DNA from: Nocardioides massiliensis
Lineage (GTDB): Bacteria > Actinomycetota > Actinomycetes > Propionibacteriales > Nocardioidaceae
Direction of reading: 5' to 3'
DNA length: 64,000 nt
Assembly (NCBI RefSeq): GCF_030811215.1
Contig: NZ_JAUSQM010000001.1
Span: forward strand, 3,472,001 to 3,536,000
Within the stretch, counting starts at the first letter, position 1. Every line of letters begins with the position of its first letter. The notes under the pieces are model-generated. The model was not told the DNA's origin. It searched no databases and saw nothing but the letters and a program-made list of their open reading frames with translations. Of this stretch, positions 17,111 through 26,288 are shown piece after piece. A program made the translations under genes and the position numbers.

Positions 17111-18454
17111 TCACGAGTCCATTTGGCGTCGAAGGCTCGGGTCGACGACGGTCACGATCACGAGTAATCCCGACACCAAGATCAAACATATGGCGAGCCG
17201 TCCGATGCCTGACTGGTGCCCACCCCCGGAAAAGGCGAGCGTGATCACTCCTGTCGCGATCATGGCGCCGATATACTGTGCGGTTCGGGAAAGGCCAGCA
17301 CTTGCAGCTACTTTGGCGCGAGGCGACGCCTGATAGACCATAACCTGGTTCGCGACCTGGGCCATGCCATTCGGGATTCCGAACAGAGCCATCATGCAAC
17401 CTATATAGAGGATCGAACTCGCGCCGTCCAGCGCAAACATTGCAGTGCTAGCTGCGAGGAGCGCGAGGGCCGGGACCAGTAGTGACCAGAGCAGCCCCGG
17501 TCCCCAAGTGCCCACGAATGAGGTCACGGCTCCGACTCCCGACATCCCTAAGAGGAGTAGACCGGCCGAACTGGCGGTGAAGCCCCGTTCGTCTTGTAGC
17601 CACGGGGTAACGCCGAATATGACTGCGTACACCACAATGAAAGTCAGTGCAATTCGCAAGTAGGTACTCACCAGCGCGCGATTGCTGGCTAGCAGACGGA
17701 AGTCGAGGAACGGATCCTCTTTCGCGAGTTCAAACCGCACAAGGGCTAAGATCGCCAGACCAAGGGCCGGGCCAAGCAGGTATGCGGAGCTCGACAGCGT
17801 TGCCACCAAAATCTGGAAGATGGTGATCGTTCCCGCGAACAACATTATCCCCGGTACGTCGATCAGCCGCCACACAGGGTATTCACGCGCCGCAGACTGA
17901 GTCTTCGGCAGCCAGAGCAAGCCGGCCGCAAGACCCATAGCACCGAGGGGCAGGTTCAGAGCGAACACCGCCTGCCATCCAAGCGTGTCCACCACGACAC
18001 CACCGAGCAGGGGGCCCACCATAAATGCCACCAGCGCCGCCACGTTGAGAGCACGCAGTGGACCTGCCGGATTCGGCAGTCCTGACAGCTCGGCCTGCTC
18101 TCGGACCACCGAGACGGCCGCCGGGTATATCAGCGCGGTGCCGAGGCCCATCGTCACGCGCGACGCCATCAACAACGCGAGGGATGTCCCGAGGGCTCCC
18201 ACCACGCCCGCAACCGCGACCAACGCAGAGCCTGCCACGAAGAGGCGTCGGCCACCGAACTCGTCGGCCAAGCGTCCGGCGACCGGTTGAGCGACCGCGC
18301 TGGCGAGGTACATGACGGAGACCAGCCATGCAACGCCTGCCGTACCGACCCCGAACTCACCGCCGATGGGCGAGAGGGCGGTCGCGATTAAGGTCGAGTT
18401 GAGCGGGTTAAGCGCTGCTCCAAAGCAAAGGGTGGAAGTCAGGCGACGACTCAT
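17111..18454 (-). CDS. MFS transporter (drug/aromatic efflux or uptake type)
   Basis: A 447-residue integral membrane protein with 12-14 predicted membrane segments. It carries the MFS motif A-like GRLADEFGGRRLF after TM2 and a motif C-like proline/glycine-rich stretch later (AALVAFMVGPLLGGVVVDTLGW). This pattern resembles the DHA2/EmrB group, which mostly exports, although members also carry aromatic acids. It is the last gene of the minus-strand cluster 1, 184 bp after the Rieske ferredoxin. Its substrate is presumably the cluster's aromatic compound or an intermediate (inference from position). The start is the first ATG; the ribosome-binding site is weak. Confidence 0.85.
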   Translation of the reverse strand: MSRRLTSTLCFGAALNPLNSTLIATALSPIGGEFGVGTAGVAWLVSVMYLASAVAQPVAGRLADEFGGRRLFVAGSALVAVAGVVGALGTSLALLMASRVTMGLGTALIYPAAVSVVREQAELSGLPNPAGPLRALNVAALVAFMVGPLLGGVVVDTLGWQAVFALNLPLGAMGLAAGLLWLPKTQSAAREYPVWRLIDVPGIMLFAGTITIFQILVATLSSSAYLLGPALGLAILALVRFELAKEDPFLDFRLLASNRALVSTYLRIALTFIVVYAVIFGVTPWLQDERGFTASSAGLLLLGMSGVGAVTSFVGTWGPGLLWSLLVPALALLAASTAMFALDGASSILYIGCMMALFGIPNGMAQVANQVMVYQASPRAKVAASAGLSRTAQYIGAMIATGVITLAFSGGGHQSGIGRLAICLILVSGLLVIVTVVDPSLRRQMDS

Positions 18455-18638
18455 TCGGTACGATCATTGTGGACGTGTCTGAATGCGGTTCGCCGCGACC
18501 ACGAATCCTTGGAAACACAACGCAGTGGATACTGGTCAACTACGCCGCCGCTAGCCAAACTGGACTTGAACGCCCAACAGGATACCCGCCCGGGGACGCG
18601 TGAATAATCGACCACGGGGCGTGCGCCCCCGAGAGTCA

Positions 18639-18983
18639 TCAATTCGCAACCTTTGGGAGCGCGAGATAAATTGCTCCATCGATCACGCTGACCGAGTAAG
18701 CCTGGACCGGCAATAGGGCTGGCAGCGATAGCGCCTTACCCGTCACCAGATCAAATCGCGCCCAATGAAGAGGACACTCGACCTGGCAGTCCGCGACCTC
18801 GCCATCCGCGAGAGACGCGTCAGCGTGGCTACAGGTGTCAGAAAGCGCATAGAACCGGCCATCGTCATTGAATATCGCCACCGGCTCCGGAAGTTCCGCC
18901 AACACAAAACGGACCCCCTCACCCACAGGGACGTCGGTCACATTGCACACCAGTTGATGGGTCGCCGCCTCTGTCGTGCCCAT
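18639..18983 (-). CDS. Rieske-type [2Fe-2S] ferredoxin of an aromatic dioxygenase
   Basis: A 114-residue soluble electron carrier. The Rieske motif is C51-x-H53 ... C70-x2-H73 (CSHADAS, then CPLHWARFD), as in NahAb/BphA3-type ferredoxins. The start is the ATG that overlaps the preceding stop (TGATG) and lies behind a GAGGGA sequence; a longer start seven codons upstream is less likely. It most plausibly feeds electrons to the ring-hydroxylating oxygenase at 21015-22873. No ferredoxin reductase gene lies in cluster 1; the only one in the window is at 62754-63971. Confidence 0.88.
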   Translation of the reverse strand: MGTTEAATHQLVCNVTDVPVGEGVRFVLAELPEPVAIFNDDGRFYALSDTCSHADASLADGEVADCQVECPLHWARFDLVTGKALSLPALLPVQAYSVSVIDGAIYLALPKVAN

Positions 18984-19936
18984 CAACTGTCCCTCGGTGT
19001 CCATGATCCGACCGCCATACCCATAAGTCCGCGATAAAACGGTTCGTACGTGAGGAAGTCAAGATGAGGTTCGTCTCCCAACGCGGCCAGAAGGGCGATC
19101 CAGGCCCGCAACTCCACCTGCCCGTGCTCGAGCAGGTCTGCGCCAGACAGTTTGCTCAGCTGTCGAGTATCACCGCCTGTGAGGGTATCCACGAGGTGCT
19201 TGTCGAAGTCCTCATCGATGTCGCCGTGTCCCGCCTGTCCCCGATAATTTAGCCAGGGATACCCGGCCGTGAAATGGGACCAGCCTCCTGACGCGTAGAT
19301 GGCCACCCGTTCGTTCGCGGGGCGCTTCGCAGTCACGCGCGACAACAACTCGCCGAATTGCGTGCACCTCCACGGCTCGACCGAGGGATGGTGGATGGCA
19401 TTCATGAACACGAGAACCACGGGGATTTCCGCGCCCGGCATGATGTTGGCTAGCACCTGCGCATGTGCGTGAGACCTCAGTTCATCGCCTTCGAACCGGC
19501 CGACCGAGGCAAGGTCGAAGCCTTCGAGAACGCCTTGCTCGAGGAGGTCACGCGCAAACTCACGATGACATGTGTATTCAGTCGAGCCGCGAATAAGGGG
19601 ATTCGCGAGAGTGAAATCGCCACCAGCATAAACTGCCAGTTGAGGGATATTCGCGGTACTGAAGTTCTCGTCCTGGTCGTCGCCAACGACGATGAGGACA
19701 TCCGGGAGCGTGGACGCCAGTTTTGCCCGAATAGCGTTGAGTGCCTCCTGAATAGCCGCGAACCTCTTGCGGTTCTCCTCCATACTCTCTGCAAGGACGC
19801 CGTCGGGAACCTCCGGCACGAACCCATAGCGCTCTTGAAACATGCGCCGATTCCGTTCACGGAACTCGTCCCAGTCATCGATCGGCATGAAGGTGAAGGC
19901 GTGTGACGAGGCCAAGCCAGCGACTACTTCGCCCAT
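18983..19936 (-). CDS. Class III extradiol ring-cleavage dioxygenase (LigB type), no. 2
   Basis: A 317-residue protein of the LigB superfamily, whose members cleave catecholic rings next to the hydroxyls with Fe(II). An N-terminal SSHAF histidine and further His/Glu residues (SHAHAQV, IHHPSV, SGGWSHF) fit the family's metal and base sites. It is longer than dioxygenase no. 1 and has no LigA-like partner next to it. A GGAGG nine bases before the ATG fixes the start, which lies inside the hydrolase gene upstream (13-bp overlap). Its stop overlaps the ferredoxin start. The substrate is unknown; MhpB-like or protocatechuate-type cleavage are both possible. Confidence 0.82.
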   Translation of the reverse strand: MGEVVAGLASSHAFTFMPIDDWDEFRERNRRMFQERYGFVPEVPDGVLAESMEENRKRFAAIQEALNAIRAKLASTLPDVLIVVGDDQDENFSTANIPQLAVYAGGDFTLANPLIRGSTEYTCHREFARDLLEQGVLEGFDLASVGRFEGDELRSHAHAQVLANIMPGAEIPVVLVFMNAIHHPSVEPWRCTQFGELLSRVTAKRPANERVAIYASGGWSHFTAGYPWLNYRGQAGHGDIDEDFDKHLVDTLTGGDTRQLSKLSGADLLEHGQVELRAWIALLAALGDEPHLDFLTYEPFYRGLMGMAVGSWTPRDS

Positions 19937-20856
19937 GTGTCCGCCACCTCCGGACGTTGACCCTGCCCTTCCATCACGCCGACGGAGCGAAAGAATGCCA
20001 AGAGCACATCTGCTACTTCCTGCGGCGCGTCGGTCTGGGCCTGGTGCCCAGCACCCTCGACCACGTGGAACGGAACTTCCGGGTACAGCTCGCGCATCCC
20101 GGTTCCAAGCGATGCCAGAGGGGCCGTCCGATCATCGGCTCCCCAGATCATGGTCCAGGGCACCGAAAGTTGAGCTAGCCGTTCACGCACCGAGAAGACC
20201 TGCTGTTGATCGGAATCCTGAACCAGAAGCCGGCGGTAGTCCCAAAGCGAATCCAGCATCTCACGATGCCCCGGCAGTGACGCCACATCGTACCTTGCGT
20301 CAACTAGCCTATCGCTGAGATGCCTCGGGTCGTTGACGATGAGACGGAGAAAGTCCTCCAGTGACGCACGGGAACCGTCGAATCTGGGAAGCGGAAGAGC
20401 GTGACCGCCATCCCGCAGACCAACTGCCGTCGCGAGAGTTCCGGTAGCGATCACACCGACTTGTCGCACCCGAGCGGGATGGTCCAGCGCGTACTTCATC
20501 GCCACGTAGGCGCCCTGCGAGTTCCCGACAAGACGCACCCTGCTGAGGCCGAGGACATCGATGAATCCCGCGACATGGTCGACAAGTGTCTGGAACGAGT
20601 AGTCGACCAGTGGCTTGTCGCTGTATCCGGACCCCAACAGGTCGATCGCCAGGACGCGGAACTCGCCAGAGAGTAGCGGCAGGAGCCTTCCCCAACCACT
20701 AGCGCCCGATGCGCCTGGGCCGCCACCGTGGACCAGGATGACAGGTTCTCCCTCACCCGCCTCCACATAGTGGGTGTGGACTCCATACACGTTCTCGCGC
20801 ATGGCTCGCACGTGCGGCACGACCACACTGCGCGACGCGTATTCGTCATTATGCAT
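19924..20856 (-). CDS. Alpha/beta hydrolase, meta-cleavage product hydrolase type, no. 2
   Basis: A 310-residue alpha/beta-hydrolase. It shows the oxyanion-hole HGGGPGASG, the nucleophile elbow GNSQG, and a late Asp (WGADDRT) and His (EGAGHQAQ). This is the pattern of MhpC/BphD enzymes, which hydrolyse C-C bonds in meta-cleavage products. An AAGGA eight bases before the chosen ATG supports the start; a 20-residue-longer frame exists upstream. It lies directly before, and overlaps, LigB-type dioxygenase no. 2, so these two probably act in sequence. A 158-bp gap separates it from the oxygenase beta subunit gene. Confidence 0.85.
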   Translation of the reverse strand: MHNDEYASRSVVVPHVRAMRENVYGVHTHYVEAGEGEPVILVHGGGPGASGASGWGRLLPLLSGEFRVLAIDLLGSGYSDKPLVDYSFQTLVDHVAGFIDVLGLSRVRLVGNSQGAYVAMKYALDHPARVRQVGVIATGTLATAVGLRDGGHALPLPRFDGSRASLEDFLRLIVNDPRHLSDRLVDARYDVASLPGHREMLDSLWDYRRLLVQDSDQQQVFSVRERLAQLSVPWTMIWGADDRTAPLASLGTGMRELYPEVPFHVVEGAGHQAQTDAPQEVADVLLAFFRSVGVMEGQGQRPEVADTWAK

Positions 20857-21014
20857 GTTAGGCTTCCTTGCTCTGGTGCGAGGTGCAAATAAGTCAATAA
20901 GACCATGTGCACCCACGCAGGGGCGTACAACTGTCTGGATTATTGGGGGCCGCTCGTGTCCCTGCCAAGGAAGGCAGGATCCAATCGCAGGCGCCTGTCA
21001 CATGAGTGGCGCCC

Positions 21015-21527
21015 TCAGAAGAAGATGGCAATGCCCCGCGGCAAAACCGTGTTGTCCAAGTGCACCAAGCGGCGAGCGATTTTCCACTCGCCGTCGACCC
21101 GGCGCAAGACGTCCTCGCGGCGCCCCGCCCACCATGCTTCGTCCCGCAACTTCCTGGCCTGCCGAACAGTGAAAGCACTCAAGGCGATCACTTCGTCTGG
21201 GTCGCTGCTGGCATCAACAACGACATTGCTGATCAGATGGCATGTCATGGATACTGGTATCTCAACGTGCGAGTAGCCGGTGTCATCCTTGGCGACGCGG
21301 ATCCTAAGCATGTCCTTGTCGTCCTTGATGATCGGGTGGCCAGCGGGTTCAACCTTTCCTTCCACATACTCGCGGAGGGGAAGAATGTACTCCGCATCCT
21401 CCGTGAAGAGGTCCAACCAGTCGTGAAGGCGGTGTTCGTCCAGGATGTGCGCTTCACGAAACAGGAAATCCTCGATTTCCTGTTTCAATTGCCACCGCGT
21501 TGACAAGTCATGTGCTGGCATCATCAT
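21015..21527 (-). CDS. Ring-hydroxylating dioxygenase, small (beta) subunit
   Basis: A 170-residue protein with the SnoaL/NTF2-like fold of dioxygenase beta subunits: EIEDFLFREAHILDEHRLHDW at the N-terminus and RREDVLRRVDGEWKIARR near the end. It has a structural role in the alpha3-beta3 oxygenase. Its ATG overlaps the alpha-subunit stop (ATGA), showing coupled translation. Two further ATGs follow immediately, so the exact start may vary by one or two residues. Confidence 0.92.
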   Translation of the reverse strand: MMMPAHDLSTRWQLKQEIEDFLFREAHILDEHRLHDWLDLFTEDAEYILPLREYVEGKVEPAGHPIIKDDKDMLRIRVAKDDTGYSHVEIPVSMTCHLISNVVVDASSDPDEVIALSAFTVRQARKLRDEAWWAGRREDVLRRVDGEWKIARRLVHLDNTVLPRGIAIFF

Positions 21528-22873
21528 TTCCTCTCCATCATCTGGAGCCAGAAGCGGTAAAACCGCCGTTGGTTGAACTCGCTCGGATTCGGCCCCATAG
21601 TTCCGTGAAGCCCGGCTGGACCTTCGTCCTCCTGGCCCATCTGCAGTCCGTAGTGGAAGGGACGTTCCCAGTTGCGCGTAGGCTTGCCGGCCTCCACCAT
21701 CCGCTCAAAGTTCTCAACGTCGTCCGGCGCGACGATGCCCGCCATGTGCTGTCCTTGGTGCGCCCGTTGAATCGCTAGATCCTTAACCACCTGAGGCGCC
21801 TCTCGCTCGACCATGTTCCACTGCCATACTTCATGCTCTATCGCTCCACGCGGGTGAAACATCAGGAACTGGCGGCCAATCATTGGCGAGAAGAAACCCA
21901 TCAGCCCGAGGTTCGGAAAGAGGCCGCCATTCATGAAACTGTAGGGGGCTCCCTCGAGATCCTTGGAGATTTCGTCGAGGCGTTGCTTCCGGTGGTGGAT
22001 CCACTCGACCGCGTCAGTTCCGAGTGTCTTGGCCTCGCTGAGATCCCTCTGAAAGAGGTCATCGCTACCAACGGTCACCATGCCCATGCCGAAGGGAGCG
22101 TTTTCAGCTCCCCCAATGGCGCCCTCGTACACGCTCTGTGCGTTGGCGGGATAGGTCGCCATTGGCGCGTCCATACCCTTGCTGACAAATTCCTGCATAA
22201 CCGCGAGCCACGAGATGTGGGTCGCGGAAAAGACGTGATAGTCGTCTCCGATGAAGTTCTCCGACACAAGCTTCCAGTTGCCCGGGGACCGATATCTGTG
22301 CCAGCCCGGGAGCATCTCTAGACCGCCGAGGGGAGCAGCGAGGACGAAGTTCTTTAGCCACCAACTGACGTCCTCGCCCAGCCACGACTCCAAGGAAGGC
22401 GCGTCGGGGTCGAATGAAGCGAAAAGGAGTCCGTGGAAGTTCGCCACTTTCGGGACGGTCTCCAGCCCCAGCGCGGATTTGTCCAACTTGCCATGATAGA
22501 GAGCCTGTTCCATCGGGACGCCATTCAACTGGCCGTCCAGACCAAAGCTCCATCCATGATATGAGCAAGTAAATCCCTTTGCGTTACCGCGGTCGAACAA
22601 GCACACCTGATTCCCGCGATGTGAGCAGCGGTTCACGAGGACGTGAACGTCACCGCGGCCGTCACGCGTCACCACGACGGGAACGTCGCCCATGTAGTTC
22701 GTTACATAGTCGTTTATCTTGGGAACCATGTCTTCGTGACCCACCACGAGCCAAGCCTTGTTGAATACCTTGTCGCTCTCCGCGCGGTATACATCTTCAT
22801 CAAAATGTATCTCAGGACTGACCAGTCCCTGTTCCCAGTCGACGCCAGAAAGCACTTCGTCGATGTTCTTCAT
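21524..22873 (-). CDS. Aromatic-ring-hydroxylating dioxygenase, large (alpha) subunit
   Basis: A 449-residue Rieske non-heme iron oxygenase. The Rieske cluster ligands are C83-x-H85 and C103-x2-H106 (CSHRG, CSYHGW). The catalytic iron site NWKLVSENFIGDDYHVFSATH supplies the bridging Asp and His213/His219. It inserts O2 into an aromatic ring to give a cis-dihydrodiol (or a hydroxylated product). AAGGAA before the ATG supports the start. Its partner beta subunit follows with an ATGA overlap, and a Rieske ferredoxin is five genes on. The presence of a beta subunit places it with naphthalene/biphenyl/benzoate-type enzymes, not phthalate-type. The substrate is unknown. Confidence 0.93.
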   Translation of the reverse strand: MKNIDEVLSGVDWEQGLVSPEIHFDEDVYRAESDKVFNKAWLVVGHEDMVPKINDYVTNYMGDVPVVVTRDGRGDVHVLVNRCSHRGNQVCLFDRGNAKGFTCSYHGWSFGLDGQLNGVPMEQALYHGKLDKSALGLETVPKVANFHGLLFASFDPDAPSLESWLGEDVSWWLKNFVLAAPLGGLEMLPGWHRYRSPGNWKLVSENFIGDDYHVFSATHISWLAVMQEFVSKGMDAPMATYPANAQSVYEGAIGGAENAPFGMGMVTVGSDDLFQRDLSEAKTLGTDAVEWIHHRKQRLDEISKDLEGAPYSFMNGGLFPNLGLMGFFSPMIGRQFLMFHPRGAIEHEVWQWNMVEREAPQVVKDLAIQRAHQGQHMAGIVAPDDVENFERMVEAGKPTRNWERPFHYGLQMGQEDEGPAGLHGTMGPNPSEFNQRRFYRFWLQMMERK

Positions 22874-22916
22874 GACAGTTCCTTCTCTTTAGGAGTAGTG
22901 AATGAAGGGCGGCACG

Positions 22917-23201
22917 TCAACAAACGATTGAAGTACCATCTTCAATGGGCGAGTTGGCTGATGCAGCCTCATTAAGTCGGGTCGCCGCGTCAATTCCCAG
23001 GACTCCCGCCAACTGCATGATGAGCAATGGATGCGACCCGCGGTCGTGAAGGTAGCGAAGATCTCCACCAAGAATCGCAGCGATATCGGTGGAATCGCTG
23101 GGTCTGAGGTGAACGTCGGTGTTGCTGCCCGCCACGTTCCCGTCGCCAAGTTGCTCCCCCCTCAGGAAGCTACGGATCAACTCGTCAAGTGGCAGGTTCA
23201 T
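22917..23201 (-). CDS. LigA-like small subunit of an extradiol dioxygenase
   Basis: A 94-residue protein. The C-terminal part (DLRYLHDRGSHPLLIMQLAG) matches the LigA fold, the alpha subunit that caps the active site of LigB in protocatechuate 4,5-dioxygenase and related two-component enzymes. GGAGG six bases upstream decides the start. It overlaps the end of LigB-type dioxygenase no. 1 by 17 bp and precedes the oxygenase alpha-subunit gene. It is almost certainly the partner of dioxygenase no. 1. Confidence 0.78.
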   Translation of the reverse strand: MNLPLDELIRSFLRGEQLGDGNVAGSNTDVHLRPSDSTDIAAILGGDLRYLHDRGSHPLLIMQLAGVLGIDAATRLNEAASANSPIEDGTSIVC

Positions 23202-24024
23202 CGACGCCCTCCGGGAATAGTCGCGCCAGCGCAATTCCAGTCGCCCACTCACGCACCGCTTCGTAGGCAAGGACCGTCCCCTTCCCTTGCCGAGCGGACA
23301 TAACCGTCACCCAGTTTCGGATCTCTGGTGCACCGTTTCCGCCCTGCGCTACAACGTCGGACATAGTCATATCCACCACACCTTCAAGGTCCCCGTCACG
23401 CACGCGCGCCAGAAAGAGTTCGTCGAACTCAGAGTTGACCTGCCCCATCTGAGGTGTGCCGACCCAGTGGGAGAGCCCCCCCGTGCCAATGATCACCACC
23501 CGCTCTTCGTCTGGGCGTTGCTCCGTGACGGCACGGATGAGCCGGCCGAGTTCAGCCGACCGCCGCAACGGTGGCAATGGTTCCGTGCTGGCGTTCTGAA
23601 AAATGGGGACGACAGGTATGTCCATCTCTGGACGAATGAGGACCAGTGGCGCCATGAAGCCATGGTCCAATCGCGGATTGACGGAGAACGCCAGGTCGAA
23701 TCCAGCGTCTATACCTGCGGAAAGCAACTGTCCGGCATAGTCACCGGCCAGGTCCAGACGAGCTGCCGCGAGGCCGCCGTCCGCCCATCCTTCGCAGGTG
23801 TCCCCGATTCCAATGCAGATCTGTGGGAAGGCATCGTAGCCAAACGACTTGAGATGTTCGCTGCCGACCACCACGAGAAGGTCCGGCGAGAGCTTCTCCA
23901 CCTCCTCTCGCACCTGAGCGAAGGCTCTGTGCACGGACTGGTGAACGTGATTGTCAAGGCGATTCTTCCGAATCATCATTGCGGTGTGAGAGACGCCGTA
24001 GCCGGCGATGAGCCGGCCCATCAT
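23185..24024 (-). CDS. Class III extradiol ring-cleavage dioxygenase (LigB type), no. 1
   Basis: A 279-residue catalytic subunit of the LigB superfamily. GVSHTAMM near the N-terminus and RLDHGFMAPL, then GTGGLSHW, carry the conserved iron-ligand and base histidines. It cleaves a catecholic ring by the meta route. The ATG start overlaps the stop of the upstream hydrolase gene (ATGA). The LigA-like small-subunit gene overlaps its 3' end, as in protocatechuate 4,5-dioxygenase and carbazole CarBaBb-type enzymes. Confidence 0.85.
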   Translation of the reverse strand: MMGRLIAGYGVSHTAMMIRKNRLDNHVHQSVHRAFAQVREEVEKLSPDLLVVVGSEHLKSFGYDAFPQICIGIGDTCEGWADGGLAAARLDLAGDYAGQLLSAGIDAGFDLAFSVNPRLDHGFMAPLVLIRPEMDIPVVPIFQNASTEPLPPLRRSAELGRLIRAVTEQRPDEERVVIIGTGGLSHWVGTPQMGQVNSEFDELFLARVRDGDLEGVVDMTMSDVVAQGGNGAPEIRNWVTVMSARQGKGTVLAYEAVREWATGIALARLFPEGVDEPAT

Positions 24025-24989
24025 GCTCCCCCAGTTGACCACGCACCGGTTCGATCAACGACCGACTCGAGGAAGTCTCCGAGGACCGCGTTGAACTCAG
24101 CCGGCTTCTCAAACTGCGGCCAATGTCCAGCGCGATCCATGAGGTACCAGGCTGCGCCAGGGATTACTTCGCTCGCCCGCTTCCCTACGCTCCATGGCAT
24201 GGTCGGATTTTGCTTCGTCCACAGCACCAAAGTTGGGCAGGCGATTCTTGAGAGGCGCTCAGATGTGAGGAGCTCCAACGGATCTGGCCCTGTTGTAAAG
24301 GAAGTAACGAGCTGGTCAGCAATTGCAAGGAAGTCTGGCCTCGTGTACATCTGAAGACGCGTCTGCACGAGTTCGTCGGTGATGATGGTTGGATCATGCA
24401 CGAGCCATTCCAGTCGAGTCCGAACGCTCGCAAGAGTCGGGGACGTCACCGCCCGCATGGTTGCCTCTCCTACCTTTTGACCCACCCTTGCTGTGATTGC
24501 TGCACCGGCCTCATTCAATTGCAGTCCGGCCCCGGTGACGCTGACCAGCGAGGCGATCCTGTCTGGGTGGTGGATAGCTAGCCAACCGGCAACCCAACCC
24601 CCTAGCGACTGACCGACGACATGCGCGCGCTGAGCGCCAATCGCGTCCAGGAACCCTAGAACATGCTCTCCCAGCGCCTGGATCGAATATTCGATCGGCG
24701 GTTTGTCGGTGAAGCCATGTCCCAACATGTCGAGCGCGTGGACGCGGAAGGACTGCCCGAGATAGGCGACATTGCGTGCCCATGTCTCGGCGTGCCCACT
24801 GATCCCGTGCAGGAGGACGACGGTTTCCCCCTGTCCGGACTCGATGCTGCGCGTTCGCCGGCCGTCAGCAGTTCGGAACTGTACTTCGGTTCCTAGCATT
24901 TCGACCCAGAACGAAGGTGCGGTTGACCCCTGGTCGAGTCCGCGTTGTAGGACGCTACCGGCCAACTGCCCCGGCCCGTTGGAGGTCAT
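24021..24989 (-). CDS. Alpha/beta hydrolase, meta-cleavage product hydrolase type, no. 1
   Basis: A 322-residue alpha/beta-hydrolase. LHGISGHAETW forms the oxyanion-hole loop, GQSLGG the nucleophile elbow, and DRAGHWPQFEKP the catalytic His region. It is similar in layout to MhpC/BphD-type C-C hydrolases. A GGGGGGAA sequence stands before the ATG. Its stop overlaps the start of LigB-type dioxygenase no. 1, so this pair repeats the hydrolase-dioxygenase arrangement seen at 18983-20856. The N-terminal 45 residues before the core are longer than usual. Confidence 0.85.
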   Translation of the reverse strand: MTSNGPGQLAGSVLQRGLDQGSTAPSFWVEMLGTEVQFRTADGRRTRSIESGQGETVVLLHGISGHAETWARNVAYLGQSFRVHALDMLGHGFTDKPPIEYSIQALGEHVLGFLDAIGAQRAHVVGQSLGGWVAGWLAIHHPDRIASLVSVTGAGLQLNEAGAAITARVGQKVGEATMRAVTSPTLASVRTRLEWLVHDPTIITDELVQTRLQMYTRPDFLAIADQLVTSFTTGPDPLELLTSERLSRIACPTLVLWTKQNPTMPWSVGKRASEVIPGAAWYLMDRAGHWPQFEKPAEFNAVLGDFLESVVDRTGAWSTGGA

Positions 24990-25028
24990 CCGTTTCCCCC
25001 CAGGTCCTCGACCAGAGGGTCCGCGACG

Positions 25029-26111
25029 TTACTGGGCACTTCCGCCGGCCCATCCTTCCCGACTACCCATGTTCGCCATGGCCGCGGCATACAGGGCGCC
25101 CTGGGCGTCGAAAGGAAGGTGAGGGACGCCCGACCTCTCGTATGTCGGCATGGCGGCCTCTAGCCGCGCATAGCCTTCCTCCATGTCAGCGGGCAGTTCG
25201 TGGTCGAGCCACGCCGAGTAGTCACCGTACCCGTAGTCGTAGTTCCATTCCGGTACGTAATAAAGGCGACCCGTGGCTCCAGCTGCATTTTGGGAAGCGA
25301 GGAAGAGGGTGCAGGGAAGAACGTGTTCGGCTACCGCCGGCCTCATGAAGTAGACGACATCAATGTCATTGAATGCGCGGGCCGTGTCGTCGAACCATGA
25401 AGTTCGAGTATGTCCGGGCATGAGGGCGTTGACCGCGATACCTTCAGTGCGGACCTCCTCCGCTAGATAGAATGTCAGCGCAGTCAGTGCCGCCTTGGTG
25501 GCTTGGTACGGCATTTCCACGGTCCATGGGCGAAGGCCGTAGAACGCACCACCGCTAGAGACGGAGAGGACGCCACTGCTGACCACATTCAGAATGCTCC
25601 CACGACCATTTGCCCTCATTGGCGCGATGAACCGGCGGATTACCTTGAGAGCCCCGAAAAGATTGACGTCGAACATCTTCTGCCAGTCTTCATCCGTCGT
25701 GTCGAGGGTGTTTCTGTGCCCCGTAGGGTAGAAGAGCGTCTCGGAAACTAGCGCAGCGTTGTTGATAAGGATGTCAACGGTCCCGAATTGGGCCATCACC
25801 AACTCGTAGGCGGTATCCAGCGCAGCATCATCGGTGATATCCACCGTGACCGCTAGCCCATTCTTCGCTTCGAGCTCCTGGCGGAACGCGTCGGCGCCCT
25901 CCCACGACTTGTCAACCGCAACCACCTTGGCGCCCGAGCGCATCAGACATTCCGCGATCGTTCGGCCAAGTCCGCGAGCGCCGCCGGTGACTACTGCCAC
26001 CCGGCCTGACAACTCGCTTCCCCACTCGCGAAATGCCCTGTCCAGCATCTTGGTCTGTTCTTCCTTTGCGGGGATGGAAGCTCCCTCGTCCGGCATTACC
26101 ACGTTGGTCAT
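25029..26111 (-). CDS. Short-chain dehydrogenase/reductase (long variant)
   Basis: A 360-residue SDR. It has an N-terminal extension of about 30 residues, the Rossmann TGGARGLG near residue 42, the NNAA motif, and the catalytic Ser plus MPYQATK Tyr/Lys. A C-terminal extension of about 60 residues lies beyond the usual core (VPEWNYDYGYGDYS onwards). In this context it may oxidise a cis-dihydrodiol to a catechol or act on a side-chain alcohol. It is the first gene of the cluster 1 transcript. The start is the ATG of MTNVV, 20 residues inside a longer open frame that lacks a better ribosome-binding site. Confidence 0.82.
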   Translation of the reverse strand: MTNVVMPDEGASIPAKEEQTKMLDRAFREWGSELSGRVAVVTGGARGLGRTIAECLMRSGAKVVAVDKSWEGADAFRQELEAKNGLAVTVDITDDAALDTAYELVMAQFGTVDILINNAALVSETLFYPTGHRNTLDTTDEDWQKMFDVNLFGALKVIRRFIAPMRANGRGSILNVVSSGVLSVSSGGAFYGLRPWTVEMPYQATKAALTALTFYLAEEVRTEGIAVNALMPGHTRTSWFDDTARAFNDIDVVYFMRPAVAEHVLPCTLFLASQNAAGATGRLYYVPEWNYDYGYGDYSAWLDHELPADMEEGYARLEAAMPTYERSGVPHLPFDAQGALYAAAMANMGSREGWAGGSAQ

Positions 26112-26288
26112 CCTCTGCTCTCTCAAATGGCACCAGCGATCTGGGTTCGTCGCCACAGCGGCAACGGCCACTCTTCTGCGTGTGACGCACGTTACGTATC
26201 CAGGGCGAATCCGTCTATGGCCAAAATTCGATAGGTTTTATTCTTCAGTGAATAGTTTGAGCCTGGTACCGCACAGCGGCGGGACCCT
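26112..26288. promoter_or_regulatory. Probable promoter region of cluster 1 with a small palindrome
   Basis: The region is markedly A/T-rich for this genome (for example 26222-26258). It contains TATTC-N6-GAATA at 26239-26254, a candidate operator for the minus-strand cluster 1 transcript. No convincing -35/-10 pair was picked. A LysR regulator at 33356-34273 is a possible partner, but this is only a guess. Confidence 0.3.
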
